The notes beneath the pieces were generated by a model. It saw only the letters and a list, made by a program, of their open reading frames with translations, was not told the DNA's origin and did no database searches. Below are positions 52,120-60,681 of a DNA stretch of 64,000 nt, piece by piece. This DNA is from Pseudomonadota bacterium (GTDB lineage Bacteria > Pseudomonadota > Gammaproteobacteria > Burkholderiales > Burkholderiaceae_C). The translations under genes and the position numbers were made by a program. The stretch covers positions 110,294 to 174,293 of the forward strand of contig JAIUOW010000011.1 of NCBI GenBank assembly GCA_020161775.1, read 5' to 3'. Each line of letters opens with the position of its first letter. Position 1 is the first letter of the stretch.

Positions 52120-52557
52120 ATGTACAAGCGGATCCTGCTGGCTTATGACGGATCGGACGCCGGACAGAAGGCGCTGCTCGATTGCCAGGACCTGGCGCAC
52201 TGGAGCCAGTCATCCCTGTTCCTGGTGGCCGTGATGCCCCTGGGCCTGGCCTATGTGGGCCTGGAAGGCGGCGTGTATGACGCCGAGCTGGAAGCGCGCG
52301 AGCGCCAGCGTTACCAGGCCGTGCTCAACGACGGGCTGCAGCGCCTGGCCGCCGCCGGCTACAGCGCCACCGGCGAGGTGGTGGCCGGCGACGCGGTGGA
52401 CCAGATCACCAAGCAGGCGCGAGCCGTCAATGCCGACCTGATCGTGGTGGGCCACAAGCACCTGGAAAGCTGGGCGGCGCGCTGGTGGAGCGGCTCGATC
52501 TCCAGCGCGCTGATCGAGCGGTCGGCGTGCAGCGTGCTGGTGGTCATCACGCACTGA
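52120..52557 (+). CDS. Universal stress protein UspA family
   Basis: 145 residues. YKRILLAYDGSDAGQKALLD at the start and LIVVGHKHLES with SGSISSALIERSACSVLVV at the end are the nucleotide-binding parts of Usp proteins, although the usual G-x2-G is altered to GHKH. ATG at 52120 follows a strong GGGGAG ribosome site. It stands alone between the CoA-transferase gene and a convergent LysR gene. Confidence 0.9.
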   Translation: MYKRILLAYDGSDAGQKALLDCQDLAHWSQSSLFLVAVMPLGLAYVGLEGGVYDAELEARERQRYQAVLNDGLQRLAAAGYSATGEVVAGDAVDQITKQARAVNADLIVVGHKHLESWAARWWSGSISSALIERSACSVLVVITH

Positions 52558-52582
52558 CGCGCTGACACCCTGAGCGCCGGGC

Positions 52583-53482
52583 TCAGGCGCTGGCCGCATC
52601 CGCCGCGCGCGGCGCCATGAATTCACGCGCCAGCGCGGCCACCACGGCGGCGTTGGGCGCGTCGCGCCGCTGGGCCAGCGCAATGCGGCGGGCCTCGGCG
52701 CCGGGCAGCTCCAGCACGCGCAGGCGGGCGTCGGCGGCCCAGCGGCCATCGCGCAGGCGCGGCAGCACCGCCACGCCCAGGCCCGAGCGCACCAGCTCCA
52801 CGATGCTTTCAATGGCGTTGAGCTCCAGGAATTCCTGTGGCTTGGCGCGCAGCTGGCGCAGCGTGCGCTCCACCAGCCGCCCGGTGTGCTGCGTGCGGTC
52901 AAAGCGGATGAACGGGTGCTGCTGCACCAGCGCGCGCGGGGCCTGGTCGCCCATGGCGTTCAGCGCGCGGGGCACCAGCAGCACCATGGGCTCGGCGTAA
53001 AGCGCCGTCCAGGCCAGGCCTGCCTGCGCGGGGCCGGGTTCGCGCACGACGATGGCGGCGTCCAGCTCGGCCGCGCGCACGCGCGCCAGCAGCTCGATGG
53101 ACTTGGCCGCCGACACATGCAGCTCCAGCGCCGGGCGGCGGGCCTTGAGCGCCAGCGTGGCCTGCAGCAGCGGGCGCACGGCCGACACCACCGCGCCCAG
53201 GTTCAGCGTGCCGGCCATGGGCTCGGTGGCGGGGGCGGTGGCCAGCATCTGGTCATACAGCGCGACCAGGCGGCGCACCTGAGGCAGCAGCTCGCGCCCG
53301 GCGTCGCTCAGCACCACGGCCTTGCCCTGGCGGGTGAACAGATCGCGGCGCAGCTCGGATTCCAGCGCGCGCATCTGCTGGCCCACGGCGGCCTGCGTCA
53401 GCGCCACGCGCGGGGCGGCGGCGGCAAAGGAGCCCTCGGCCGCCACGGCAATGAAGGTACGCAAAAGACGGATGCTGCCCAT
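52583..53482 (-). CDS. LysR-family transcriptional regulator
   Basis: 299 residues. LRTFIAVAAEGSFAAAAPRVALTQAAVGQQMRALE, cited as residues about 6-40, is the HTH. It is divergent from a Bug binding-protein gene 85 bp away and most likely controls it in response to a carboxylate. Two AAAGC/GCTTT palindromes lie in the gap. Confidence 0.9.
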   Translation of the reverse strand: MGSIRLLRTFIAVAAEGSFAAAAPRVALTQAAVGQQMRALESELRRDLFTRQGKAVVLSDAGRELLPQVRRLVALYDQMLATAPATEPMAGTLNLGAVVSAVRPLLQATLALKARRPALELHVSAAKSIELLARVRAAELDAAIVVREPGPAQAGLAWTALYAEPMVLLVPRALNAMGDQAPRALVQQHPFIRFDRTQHTGRLVERTLRQLRAKPQEFLELNAIESIVELVRSGLGVAVLPRLRDGRWAADARLRVLELPGAEARRIALAQRRDAPNAAVVAALAREFMAPRAADAASA

Positions 53483-53493
53483 GGCCTGTGATG

Positions 53494-53534
53494 CTAAAGC
53501 AATGCTTTAGTGAAGGTAAAGCATTATTCGCTTT
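53494..53534. promoter_or_regulatory. Two palindromes between LysR and Bug genes
   Basis: CTAAAGCA-a-TGCTTTAG at 53494-53510 is perfect; AAAGC-N7-GCTTT at 53518-53534 repeats the same half-sites 24 bp along. Such paired sites, one strong and one weak, are usual for LysR regulators controlling a divergent gene (inference). Confidence 0.6.
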
Positions 53535-53567
53535 TGCTTTGGTGTGCGCGGGCGGACAATGGACGCC

Positions 53568-54536
53568 ATGAAAAAGCGCAACTTCACCCTTTCTGCCCTG
53601 GCCGTGCTGGCCACGCTGGCGGCGCCTGCCGCGCTGGCGCAGGCTTACCCCACCAAGCCCATCCGCCTGGTCGTGCCGTTTCCGGCCGGCGGCGCGACCG
53701 ACATCTTTGCGCGGGCCGTGTCGCAAAAGCTGGGTGAAAAGCTGGGCACCACCATCGTGGTGGACAACAAGCCCGGCGCGGGCGGCACCATTGGCTCCGA
53801 CCTGGCGGCCAAGGCACCGGCCGACGGCTATACGCTGCTTCTGGCCACCAGCAGCACGCACAGCATTGGCCCGAGCTTTGGCAAGGTGCCCTATGACGCG
53901 GTGGCCGACTTCACGCCGATCTCGCACGTGGGCAATGCGCCCAGCATCATGCTGGTGCCCAACACCTCGCCCGCCAAAACGGTGAAGGAGTGGGTGGACT
54001 ACGCCAGAAAGAACCCCGGCAAGCTCAACTACGCCAGCAGCGGCAACGGCACCGTGGTGCACCTGGGCACCGAATACTTCAAGGCGCAGGCCAACCTGTT
54101 CCTGGTGCACATCCCGTACCGCGGCACGGCGCTGGCCATTCCGGACCTGGTCAGCGGCAAGGTGGATGTGCTGTTCGACTCCCTGCCCAGCGGGCTGCCG
54201 CACGTGAAGGAAGGGCGCCTGCGCGCGCTGGGCATCACCAGCGCCAAGCGTTCGCCGCTGTTGCCCGACCTGCCCGCCATTTCTGAAAGCGTGCCCGGCT
54301 ACGAAACCGTGACCTGGTTCGGCCTGTACGGCCCCAAGGGCCTGCCGCCCGAACTGGCCATGCGCCTGGCTACCGGCATCAACCAGGCCCTGCAGGAGCC
54401 CGACGTGAAAGAGCGCCTGGCCCGACTGGGCATCGACCCGGTGGGCGGCACGCCCGCGCAGTTTGCCGCCATGGCCAACGCCGACCGCGCCAAATGGAAA
54501 AAGATCATCACCGAGCGCAAGATCACCGCCGAGTAA
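53568..54536 (+). CDS. Bug-family tripartite tricarboxylate transporter binding protein
   Basis: 322 residues. Signal peptide KKRNFTLSALAVLATLAAP...ALAQA, then YPTKPIRLVVPFPAGGATD, the Bug/TctC signature. It binds a carboxylate in the periplasm; no membrane partner is nearby. ATG at 53568 gives the cleanest signal peptide; ATG 53559 is also possible. A REP-like element follows the stop. Confidence 0.93.
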   Translation: MKKRNFTLSALAVLATLAAPAALAQAYPTKPIRLVVPFPAGGATDIFARAVSQKLGEKLGTTIVVDNKPGAGGTIGSDLAAKAPADGYTLLLATSSTHSIGPSFGKVPYDAVADFTPISHVGNAPSIMLVPNTSPAKTVKEWVDYARKNPGKLNYASSGNGTVVHLGTEYFKAQANLFLVHIPYRGTALAIPDLVSGKVDVLFDSLPSGLPHVKEGRLRALGITSAKRSPLLPDLPAISESVPGYETVTWFGLYGPKGLPPELAMRLATGINQALQEPDVKERLARLGIDPVGGTPAQFAAMANADRAKWKKIITERKITAE

Positions 54537-54546
54537 CCCCACTATC

Positions 54547-54617
54547 TGTCATGCCGGACTTGATCCGGCATCCATGTGGGCTCGCCACCGTGGATCCCGG
54601 GTCAAGCCCGGGATGAC
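54547..54617. repeat. Variant composite REP-like element
   Basis: 71 bp with two hairpins, ATGCCGGA-cttga-TCCGGCAT and ATCCCGGG-tcaa-GCCCGGGAT, and the same TGTCAT/ATGAC ends as the array at 44724. It is a shorter variant with a different B half, between the Bug gene and the gamma-glutamyltransferase-like gene. Confidence 0.8.
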
Positions 54618-54636
54618 CGCCACACACACACACATC

Positions 54637-56259
54637 ATGTCCTTCAACTACACCAACCCCTACACCTCCACCCGTCTGCCGGTCTTTGCGCGCAACGTGG
54701 TGTCCACCTCGCACCCGCTGGCTGCGCAGGCAGGCCTGCGCATGATGCAAAAGGGCGGCAACGCGGTGGACGCCGCCATTGCCGCCGCGGCTGCCATCAC
54801 CATCACCGAGCCGGTGTCCAACGGCCTGGGCAGCGATGCCTTTGTCATCCTGTGGGACGGCAAGGCGCTGCACGGGCTGAACGCATCGGGCCGAGCGCCG
54901 CAGACCTGGACGCCGGACTACTTCAAGCGCAAATACGGCGCTGACGCCAAAACCCCGCCCAAGCGCGGCATGGACGCCGTGACCGTGCCGGGCGCCGTGG
55001 CCAGCTGGGTGGCCTTGAGCGAACGCTTTGGCAAGCTGCCGTTTGCCGACCTGATGGAGCCGGCCATCGAGATTGCCGAGCGCGGCTACCTGCTGCCCGT
55101 GGTGGTGCAGCAGAAATGGGCCGCCGCCACGCCCGAGCTGCAGGGCCTGCCGGGCTTTGCGCAGGGCTTCTTGCCCTGGGGCCGCGCGCCGAATGTGGGC
55201 GAGCTGTTCCAGTTCAAGGCGGCTGCAAAGGGCCTGCGCGCCATTGCCGAAACCAAAGGCCAGGCCTATTACGGCGGCGAGATTGCACAGGCCATTGAAA
55301 AATTTTCCGCGGCCAACGGCGGCAGCATCACCGCGAAAGATTTTGCAGCCTACCAACCCGAGTGGGTCAAGCCCATCGGCAAGAACTACCGCGGCTACAC
55401 GCTGCACGAGATCCCGCCCAACGGCCAGGGCATTGCGGCGCTGATCGCGCTGGGCATCCTGGACCAGTTCGACGTGGCCAGCCTGAAGGTGGACGGCGTC
55501 GATTCGCAGCACCTGCAGATCGAGGCCATGAAGCTGGCCTTTGCCGACGTGTACCGCTATGTGGCCGAGCCCGCCAACATGGAAGTGACGGCCGGGCAGA
55601 TGCTGGATGATGCGTACCTGGCCAGCCGCGCGAAGCTGATCGACATGAAACGCGCGCAGGACTTTGGCGCCGGCAACCCGGTGAAGGGCGGCACCATCTA
55701 CCTGACCGCCGCGGATGAAAACGGCATGATGGTCAGCTTCATCCAGAGCAACTACATGGGCTTTGGCTCGGGCTGCGTGGAGCCCACGTTTGGCATCAGC
55801 CTGCAAAACCGCGGCCATGCGTTCAGCCTGGACGCCAATGGCCACAACCCGGCCAACCTGGTGGCGCCAGGCAAGCGGCCCTTCCACACCATCATCCCGG
55901 CCTTCCTCACGAAGGACGGCCAGCCGGTGATGAGCTACGGCGTGATGGGCGCCAACATGCAGCCCCAGGGCCACATGCAGACGCTGGTGCGCATGCTGGA
56001 CTACGGCCAGAACCCGCAGGCCGCGTGCGACGCGCCGCGCTGGCGCTACAACGCCGGGCTGGAGATCAACGTGGAGCAGCAAATGGACAAGGCCACCGTG
56101 CAGGGCCTGGCCGATCGCGGCCACGTGATGGAAGTGATCAACGACAACTACCAGGACTTTGGCGCGGGCCAGTTCATCTGGCGTGCGGGCGACCCGAAGG
56201 TGCAGGGCTACGTGGCAGCCAGCGATGCGCGGCGCGACGGCCTGGCCGCCGGGTTCTGA
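54637..56259 (+). CDS. Gamma-glutamyltransferase-family protein (YwrD-like)
   Basis: 540 residues. AAQAGLRMMQKGGNAVDAAI at the N-terminus is the family signature. The processing site GGTIYLTAADENGMMVSF keeps the nucleophile (Thr353) but has Ile-Tyr where classical enzymes have Thr-His, as in the YwrD-like branch. No signal peptide is present, so it may be cytoplasmic. Family members self-cleave and hydrolyse or transfer gamma-glutamyl groups; the substrate here is unknown. ATG at 54637 is preceded by a (CA)n run and no clear ribosome site. Confidence 0.88.
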   Translation: MSFNYTNPYTSTRLPVFARNVVSTSHPLAAQAGLRMMQKGGNAVDAAIAAAAAITITEPVSNGLGSDAFVILWDGKALHGLNASGRAPQTWTPDYFKRKYGADAKTPPKRGMDAVTVPGAVASWVALSERFGKLPFADLMEPAIEIAERGYLLPVVVQQKWAAATPELQGLPGFAQGFLPWGRAPNVGELFQFKAAAKGLRAIAETKGQAYYGGEIAQAIEKFSAANGGSITAKDFAAYQPEWVKPIGKNYRGYTLHEIPPNGQGIAALIALGILDQFDVASLKVDGVDSQHLQIEAMKLAFADVYRYVAEPANMEVTAGQMLDDAYLASRAKLIDMKRAQDFGAGNPVKGGTIYLTAADENGMMVSFIQSNYMGFGSGCVEPTFGISLQNRGHAFSLDANGHNPANLVAPGKRPFHTIIPAFLTKDGQPVMSYGVMGANMQPQGHMQTLVRMLDYGQNPQAACDAPRWRYNAGLEINVEQQMDKATVQGLADRGHVMEVINDNYQDFGAGQFIWRAGDPKVQGYVAASDARRDGLAAGF

Positions 56260-56265
56260 CCAGCT

Positions 56266-56285
56266 GGCGGGCACGTCAGCCCGCC
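56266..56285. terminator. Possible hairpin terminator
   Basis: GGCGGGC-acgtca-GCCCGCC, a 7-bp GC stem six bases after the gamma-glutamyltransferase stop, between convergent genes. It is followed by direct repeats of CAGCCCGCC that run into the end of the BLUF-like gene. No T-run is present. Confidence 0.35.
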
Positions 56286-56303
56286 GGATTCAGCCCGCCA
56301 GTT

Positions 56304-57329
56304 TCAGCCCGCCAGGAATGGCTCGGGCACGGCCCACACCGAGCTGGGCGGCGTGCCCGCCTGCGCCAGGTGCAGGCGCAGCACCTGCCACACGGCGGGG
56401 CTTTCTGCCGGTGACATCACGCCCAGGCTTTCATAGCGCAGGTCTGCCGCCTGCGCCATGGCCGCCATGCGCTCGTGCGTGGCCGCGTCGGGCGCCACGC
56501 CCAGCAGCGCGGGCGTGAAAGGCAGGTTGGCAAACGCATCGCGGATGCGGTCCATCAGCGCGCCGTCGCGCCGGGCGTCACCCACAAACAGCAGCAGCAG
56601 CCAGGGCCAGTCGGGCAGGAAGGCGCGGCGCATGCCGTGCTGCAGGCTGGGGCGTGAAATGGCGATCATGCGGCAGGGTTCGCCGGCCTCCATGAAGTCC
56701 ACATAGTCGGTGGCGCTGTCCATGTCGGTTTCACCGGCATAGCGGCGCGCATGCACCACGGTGTCATGGCGCTGGGCCAGCCAGCGCACCAGGTCAAACG
56801 CCTCATTGGCGCCGGCCGAGCACACACCCACGCGGTGGTAGGCCTCGGGGTCGTCGCGGTCCTGCGCCATGGCCAGCCGCATGGGCGCCGTCAGGCGGCG
56901 GATGACGGAGGTGGGGGCAAACTGGCGGCCCTGTTCCATCATGTAGCGCAAGTCCAGCACGCGCGCGCCAAAATCCGCGGCGGACTCCGTGGATGGCGAC
57001 AGCACCATGGACCAGGTCGTGGGCACAAAGCGCACGCCGCGGCTGTGGTGCAGCACGCGCTGCGAATGGTGGCGGGGGTCGTTGCGCACGCGGGCCAACA
57101 GCGCGCGCACCGCGTCGCCGGGGCCTTCCACCCAGTGGATGAACCAGCCGCTCTGGCTGATCAGCACCGCATGCACGCCCAGGGCGGCGTTGTGGCGTAA
57201 AGACGACTGGCGGATGGCCTCCATCTGCGCGAACAGGCCGTTGGCGCTGCTGGCCATGCTGGCGCAAATAACACGTTCGACTTCTTCGTCGCCCGCATCT
57301 GCGCCAAAAGGGGTAGGGGAATGCACCAT
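56304..57329 (-). CDS. BLUF-like domain protein lacking the flavin-binding residues
   Basis: 341 residues. Residues about 18-110 align with BLUF blue-light sensors (the frame HNAALGV, FIHWVEGP, NDPRHHSQ, and RFVPTTWSM is conserved). The key tyrosine is Cys22 and the key glutamine is His65; only the flavin-contact Asn47 remains. So the classical photocycle is not expected. The remaining 230 residues form a domain I do not recognise (GVCSAGANEAFDLVRWLAQ, then LPDWPWLLLLFVGDARR, both quoted in part). ATG 57329 is used; a GTG lies one codon upstream. The gene's role is unknown. Confidence 0.65.
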   Translation of the reverse strand: MVHSPTPFGADAGDEEVERVICASMASSANGLFAQMEAIRQSSLRHNAALGVHAVLISQSGWFIHWVEGPGDAVRALLARVRNDPRHHSQRVLHHSRGVRFVPTTWSMVLSPSTESAADFGARVLDLRYMMEQGRQFAPTSVIRRLTAPMRLAMAQDRDDPEAYHRVGVCSAGANEAFDLVRWLAQRHDTVVHARRYAGETDMDSATDYVDFMEAGEPCRMIAISRPSLQHGMRRAFLPDWPWLLLLFVGDARRDGALMDRIRDAFANLPFTPALLGVAPDAATHERMAAMAQAADLRYESLGVMSPAESPAVWQVLRLHLAQAGTPPSSVWAVPEPFLAG

Positions 57330-57450
57330 CACGGTACATGGTGTGCGTTTGCGCCGCCGTGGTCAACCCATGCGTGACGCGATCCCGCTGGAACGCAGGT
57401 TTCAGATTGTTTCGCGCGTGTGCAGCGTGAAATGAATCACGCTGGCGTTT

Positions 57451-57861
57451 TCAATCTGTCTTGCGGATCGTTCCCTGGGCTGCGGCGCAGAGCTTTCGTT
57501 CAGCACCGCTGAGCAGGTAGATGTCGCAGCGGCACACAGCCTGCGTCTTGCCGCTGCCCACCACGGTGGCCACGGCCACCAACTGCTCGGCGTTGGTGGC
57601 CGGGCGCAGGTAATTGATCTTGAACTCGGACGTGAGCACGCCGCCCAGCACCGAGCCACCGGCGTAGGTGAGCGCGTTGTCGGCCAGGTAGGCCAGCACG
57701 CCGCCGTGCACAAAGCCGTTTTGCTGCAACAGCTGGGGCGTGACAGGCAGCGACAGCTGGGCCTGGCCGGGCTCGAACACATCCAGCTGCGCACCCAGCA
57801 GCTGGCTGAAGGCCTGGTTCTTCAGCGTTTCGCGGCCCAGGGCCAGAAGGTCAACGGGCAT
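57451..57861 (-). CDS. PaaI-family hotdog thioesterase
   Basis: 136 residues. The catalytic segment NGFVHGGVLAYLADNALTYAGG is typical of PaaI/YbgC-like thioesterases that cleave acyl-CoA. It overlaps the SRPBCC gene upstream by 11 bp and probably shares its transcript, perhaps with the TetR gene. The substrate is not known. Confidence 0.9.
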   Translation of the reverse strand: MPVDLLALGRETLKNQAFSQLLGAQLDVFEPGQAQLSLPVTPQLLQQNGFVHGGVLAYLADNALTYAGGSVLGGVLTSEFKINYLRPATNAEQLVAVATVVGSGKTQAVCRCDIYLLSGAERKLCAAAQGTIRKTD

Positions 57862-58390
57862 GGTGCGTCCTGTTGGCGTTGGTTGTGTTGGTGCCGCGCG
57901 GGGTCATCAACCAGCGCATCAGCCCGCGAAGAAAGCGCACGTAGCCAGACCACGGTGGCACATGGGGCACCAGGCCCAGCGAACGCTGCGCGTTGGCCAG
58001 CGCGTCTTCCACCAGCGCGTCGTGCAGCGGGCGAAACACCAGCGGCCAGGTCAGCCGCGCCAGGCCGGTGATGTTCATTTCAATGCGGTGCTCCAGCACG
58101 CAATGCACGCAGGTGGCGTCCAGCACCTCCAGTGCATGCCAGCCGTCAAAACCGCGGGGCGCGGTGAAGCGAAAGCGCACGCGCTGGCCGGGCTCGAACG
58201 CGTCCACCGCATAGCGGATGGGGCCATGCCCGCCCGCAGCGCCCACGCCCAGCGGCGCGTCCAGCGCCATGCGCGGCCAGTGCATGCGGGGCCACAGCTT
58301 GTCTTGCGCTGAGGCCAGGGTGTTGATGAGCGCGCCGGCGTGCTCGGGGCGGGCCTGCAGCAGGCGTTGGTGGACGTTGATGATTTTCAT
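57851..58390 (-). CDS. SRPBCC-family (START-like) protein
   Basis: 179 residues with an SRPBCC/polyketide-cyclase-like fold: an N-terminal strand IINVHQRLLQA and the core FEPGQRVRFRFTAPRGFDG, then VLEHRIEMNITG. Such proteins bind hydrophobic ligands; no catalytic claim can be made. It overlaps the TetR gene stop by four bases and the thioesterase start by 11, so the three form an operon. The C-terminal 30 residues are basic and probably membrane-near. Confidence 0.75.
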   Translation of the reverse strand: MKIINVHQRLLQARPEHAGALINTLASAQDKLWPRMHWPRMALDAPLGVGAAGGHGPIRYAVDAFEPGQRVRFRFTAPRGFDGWHALEVLDATCVHCVLEHRIEMNITGLARLTWPLVFRPLHDALVEDALANAQRSLGLVPHVPPWSGYVRFLRGLMRWLMTPRGTNTTNANRTHHAR

Positions 58391-58965
58391 GAGGGTGGCA
58401 GGGGTGCGACGGCCATCCAGGCCGCGTGTTCAAGGGCGGCGCGTACCTTGGGCGGTACCACCGGGGCGGGGTCGGTCACCCATTGGCGGGTGAGTGCCAT
58501 GACCGGTGCAAACACCAGCGCCATCCACAGGCCAAAGGGCAGGTCGCGCATCTGGCCGGCCTGCACCTGGGTGGCGACCCATTGCGCCAGCCGGCCAAAG
58601 CCTTCGGCATTGGTGCCGGCCCATTCGCCGCCAGCCGTGAGCGCGCCGCCCGCGCGCAGGTCATGCAGCAGGCGGGCGGGGCCGGGGTGGGCCAGCACCC
58701 ATTGCACATAGGCGCGGATCAGGCCCTTGACGCCGTTCTGCGCGGACGTGCGCGGGCCGATGGCCGCAAACATCTGCGCATGAAAGCCGCGCAGCGTGTG
58801 GGCATACAGCGCGTCGGCCAGCGCGGCCTTGGTGGGGAAGTGGTGGTACAGGCTGCCGTTGCTCACGCCCGCGGCCTGGCGGATCTGGTCCATGGACGCG
58901 GCGGCAAAGCCCTGCGCCAGGAATACGCCTGTCGCTGCGTCAAGGATCGCTTCTTTCGTTGCCAT
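58387..58965 (-). CDS. TetR/AcrR-family regulator
   Basis: 192 residues. The N-terminal HTH is AAASMDQIRQAAGVSNGSLYHHF (quoted as core MDQIRQAAGVS); the remainder is the helical ligand domain. It heads a three-gene minus-strand operon with SRPBCC and thioesterase genes. A 24-bp pseudo-palindrome lies six bases upstream, so it is likely to repress its own operon until a hydrophobic ligand binds (inference). Confidence 0.9.
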   Translation of the reverse strand: MATKEAILDAATGVFLAQGFAAASMDQIRQAAGVSNGSLYHHFPTKAALADALYAHTLRGFHAQMFAAIGPRTSAQNGVKGLIRAYVQWVLAHPGPARLLHDLRAGGALTAGGEWAGTNAEGFGRLAQWVATQVQAGQMRDLPFGLWMALVFAPVMALTRQWVTDPAPVVPPKVRAALEHAAWMAVAPLPPS

Positions 58966-58970
58966 GGATG

Positions 58971-58994
58971 GAGTATCACTCCAGAGCAATACTC
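58971..58994. promoter_or_regulatory. TetR operator
   Basis: GAGTAT-NN-CTC-NN-GAG-NN-ATACTC, a 24-bp palindrome in both outer and inner arms, between the TetR start and the hipA stop. Its last base is the first base of the hipA stop codon. Confidence 0.7.
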
Positions 58995-60313
58995 TAGTCA
59001 AGGCCCTCCATGAACCGCTCGGCCTGGGCCCGCATGCCGCGGCTGATGGCGTCAAACACCGGCATGGGAAAGCCCGCGGGCAGCAGCGCGCGGGCTTCGT
59101 CCAGCGCCTGCGGCACCAGCAGCACCTGGGCGACCATGTGGTCAAACGCGCCGGGCACGCCGCTTTGCAGGGCCAGCGCCTGCCAGTGGCGGGTGTGGAT
59201 CTCGTGCAGGTGGTAGTGGGTGTTTTTGCCATGCAGGGCCATGGCCAGCTTGGCGCGGCGCGGGCTGATCTGGCTGGGACCGTTGCCGATGATGGGCCAG
59301 GCCGACAGCACGTCGTACAGCGGCGTCATGCGGTAACCGCCGCCACGCTCCAGGAAGATGGAGAAGTTCTTGGCGTGGCCGTCGATGGCCGCCATGAGCC
59401 AGAAGGCCAGCAGCGTCAGCACAAAGCGCAGGCTGTCGGCGCTGGCGTTGTTGCTGCCTGCCAGCAGGGCCAGCACGGCGCGTACGCCGGGGCCGCCATC
59501 GCTTTCGTATTTCAGGTCAGCCGGGGTGGCGGTGGCCTGGCACAGGTCCTCCTGGGGCAGCCGGGCAATCCATTGCCCGCCATCAACCCAACGCCTGTCA
59601 AAGCGCTCCACCACCAGCGCCTTTTGCGTGCCAAAGGCGGCCATTTGTGTGTCTGCCACATCCAGCCCCAGCAAGCCCAGCAGCTTGTGGCTGAGCCATT
59701 CGTTTTCGACCGAGGTGCTCAGGTCGGCTTGCATATTGCCTACCAGGCCAATGGGCAGCTTGAGGATGTGGGTGGTGGGCGTGGCGCCGTGGGGCAGGTG
59801 CCATTGGTTGCCAATGCGCAGCAGCGCGGTCTTTTCCTGCGCGCCGGCAATCGAAATGCGAAAGTCTGCCCAGGGCAAACCGGCGTCGGGTGAATCATCG
59901 GTCACGTCCAGCAGCAATGACGCGATCTGCGCGTCAGTCAGCCGCTGGCTTTGCACGTGGTCGTGCGCAGGGGGCTCGGTGCCATCGGGCACCATCTGTA
60001 CGGCGCCCACGCAGTCGCGCCCCACGGCGGCCAGCAGGTCAGCCGCCCGCGTGGACGGCGCGCCAAAGCGGCGGCGCAGGCGTTCGCGGATGCGGGTGGC
60101 ATCGGGCAACAGGTTGTCAAAGTAATGCTCCACCGCGGGGCCCATCACGTCGCCACCGGCGGCCGGTATCGGCAGCGACACCGACAACGCCCGGGCATTG
60201 GGCGACTTGCGCCATGCGTCGTCGTACCGGAAGCCGGGCGTGCCCGTGCGCGACCAGAACCAAACACCCACGCGCTGACCATTCATCCACACTGCAAGAT
60301 CGGGAAATGCCAT
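58994..60313 (-). CDS. hipA: HipA-family kinase toxin (module 2)
   Basis: 439 residues, close to E. coli HipA (440). The P-loop-like segment RISIAGAQEKTALL and the catalytic loop MAAIDGHAKNFSIFLE are intact, with PLYDVLSAWP after it as in HipA. It probably phosphorylates a glutamyl-tRNA synthetase or another target. It starts 12 bases after hipB. It is a different subfamily from the HipA at 19750. Confidence 0.92.
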   Translation of the reverse strand: MAFPDLAVWMNGQRVGVWFWSRTGTPGFRYDDAWRKSPNARALSVSLPIPAAGGDVMGPAVEHYFDNLLPDATRIRERLRRRFGAPSTRAADLLAAVGRDCVGAVQMVPDGTEPPAHDHVQSQRLTDAQIASLLLDVTDDSPDAGLPWADFRISIAGAQEKTALLRIGNQWHLPHGATPTTHILKLPIGLVGNMQADLSTSVENEWLSHKLLGLLGLDVADTQMAAFGTQKALVVERFDRRWVDGGQWIARLPQEDLCQATATPADLKYESDGGPGVRAVLALLAGSNNASADSLRFVLTLLAFWLMAAIDGHAKNFSIFLERGGGYRMTPLYDVLSAWPIIGNGPSQISPRRAKLAMALHGKNTHYHLHEIHTRHWQALALQSGVPGAFDHMVAQVLLVPQALDEARALLPAGFPMPVFDAISRGMRAQAERFMEGLD

Positions 60314-60325
60314 GACGCAGCCCCC

Positions 60326-60616
60326 TTACCAGTCAGCCGCCGGGCTTTCGGCGCGCGGGGGGGGCGCGGGCGTGGCCGGGCCATAAGTGGCGGTATCAAC
60401 CAGCTGCAGCCGCGCGTCCAGCGCGTGCAGCACCTGCAAGAGCTGGTCCAGGCTGACGGCGCCGGGGTTCTTTTCAATGTCGGCCAGCCGGGCCTGCTTG
60501 ACCCCAATGCGTTGGCCCAGCGCCGCTTGCGTCAGGCCGCGCGCCTTGCGCAGCGAACGGATATGCACCGACAGCTGGGCCGGCATGAAGATGGGGAAGG
60601 TCTGCAGTGTGCTCAT
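60326..60616 (-). CDS. hipB: HipB-family XRE antitoxin (module 2)
   Basis: 96 residues. SLRKARGLTQAALGQRIGVKQARLADIEKNPG contains the HTH (core LTQAALGQRIG). Length and C-terminal tail match E. coli HipB. ATG 60616 is two bases from the first of two operator palindromes, so autoregulation is likely. Confidence 0.9.
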   Translation of the reverse strand: MSTLQTFPIFMPAQLSVHIRSLRKARGLTQAALGQRIGVKQARLADIEKNPGAVSLDQLLQVLHALDARLQLVDTATYGPATPAPPPRAESPAADW

Positions 60617-60617
60617 G

Positions 60618-60669
60618 GCAAATACCGCCTTGAAGTGGTATTTGCACTTTACTGTATTAAAGCAGTAAA
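60618..60669. promoter_or_regulatory. Two hipBA operators
   Basis: GCAAATACC-N10-GGTATTTGC (60618-60645) and TTTACTG-N8-CAGTAAA (60648-60669) are both perfect inverted repeats, side by side, directly upstream of hipB. They cover the only AT-rich promoter-like area. Confidence 0.7.
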
Positions 60670-60681
60670 TACAAATTATCG

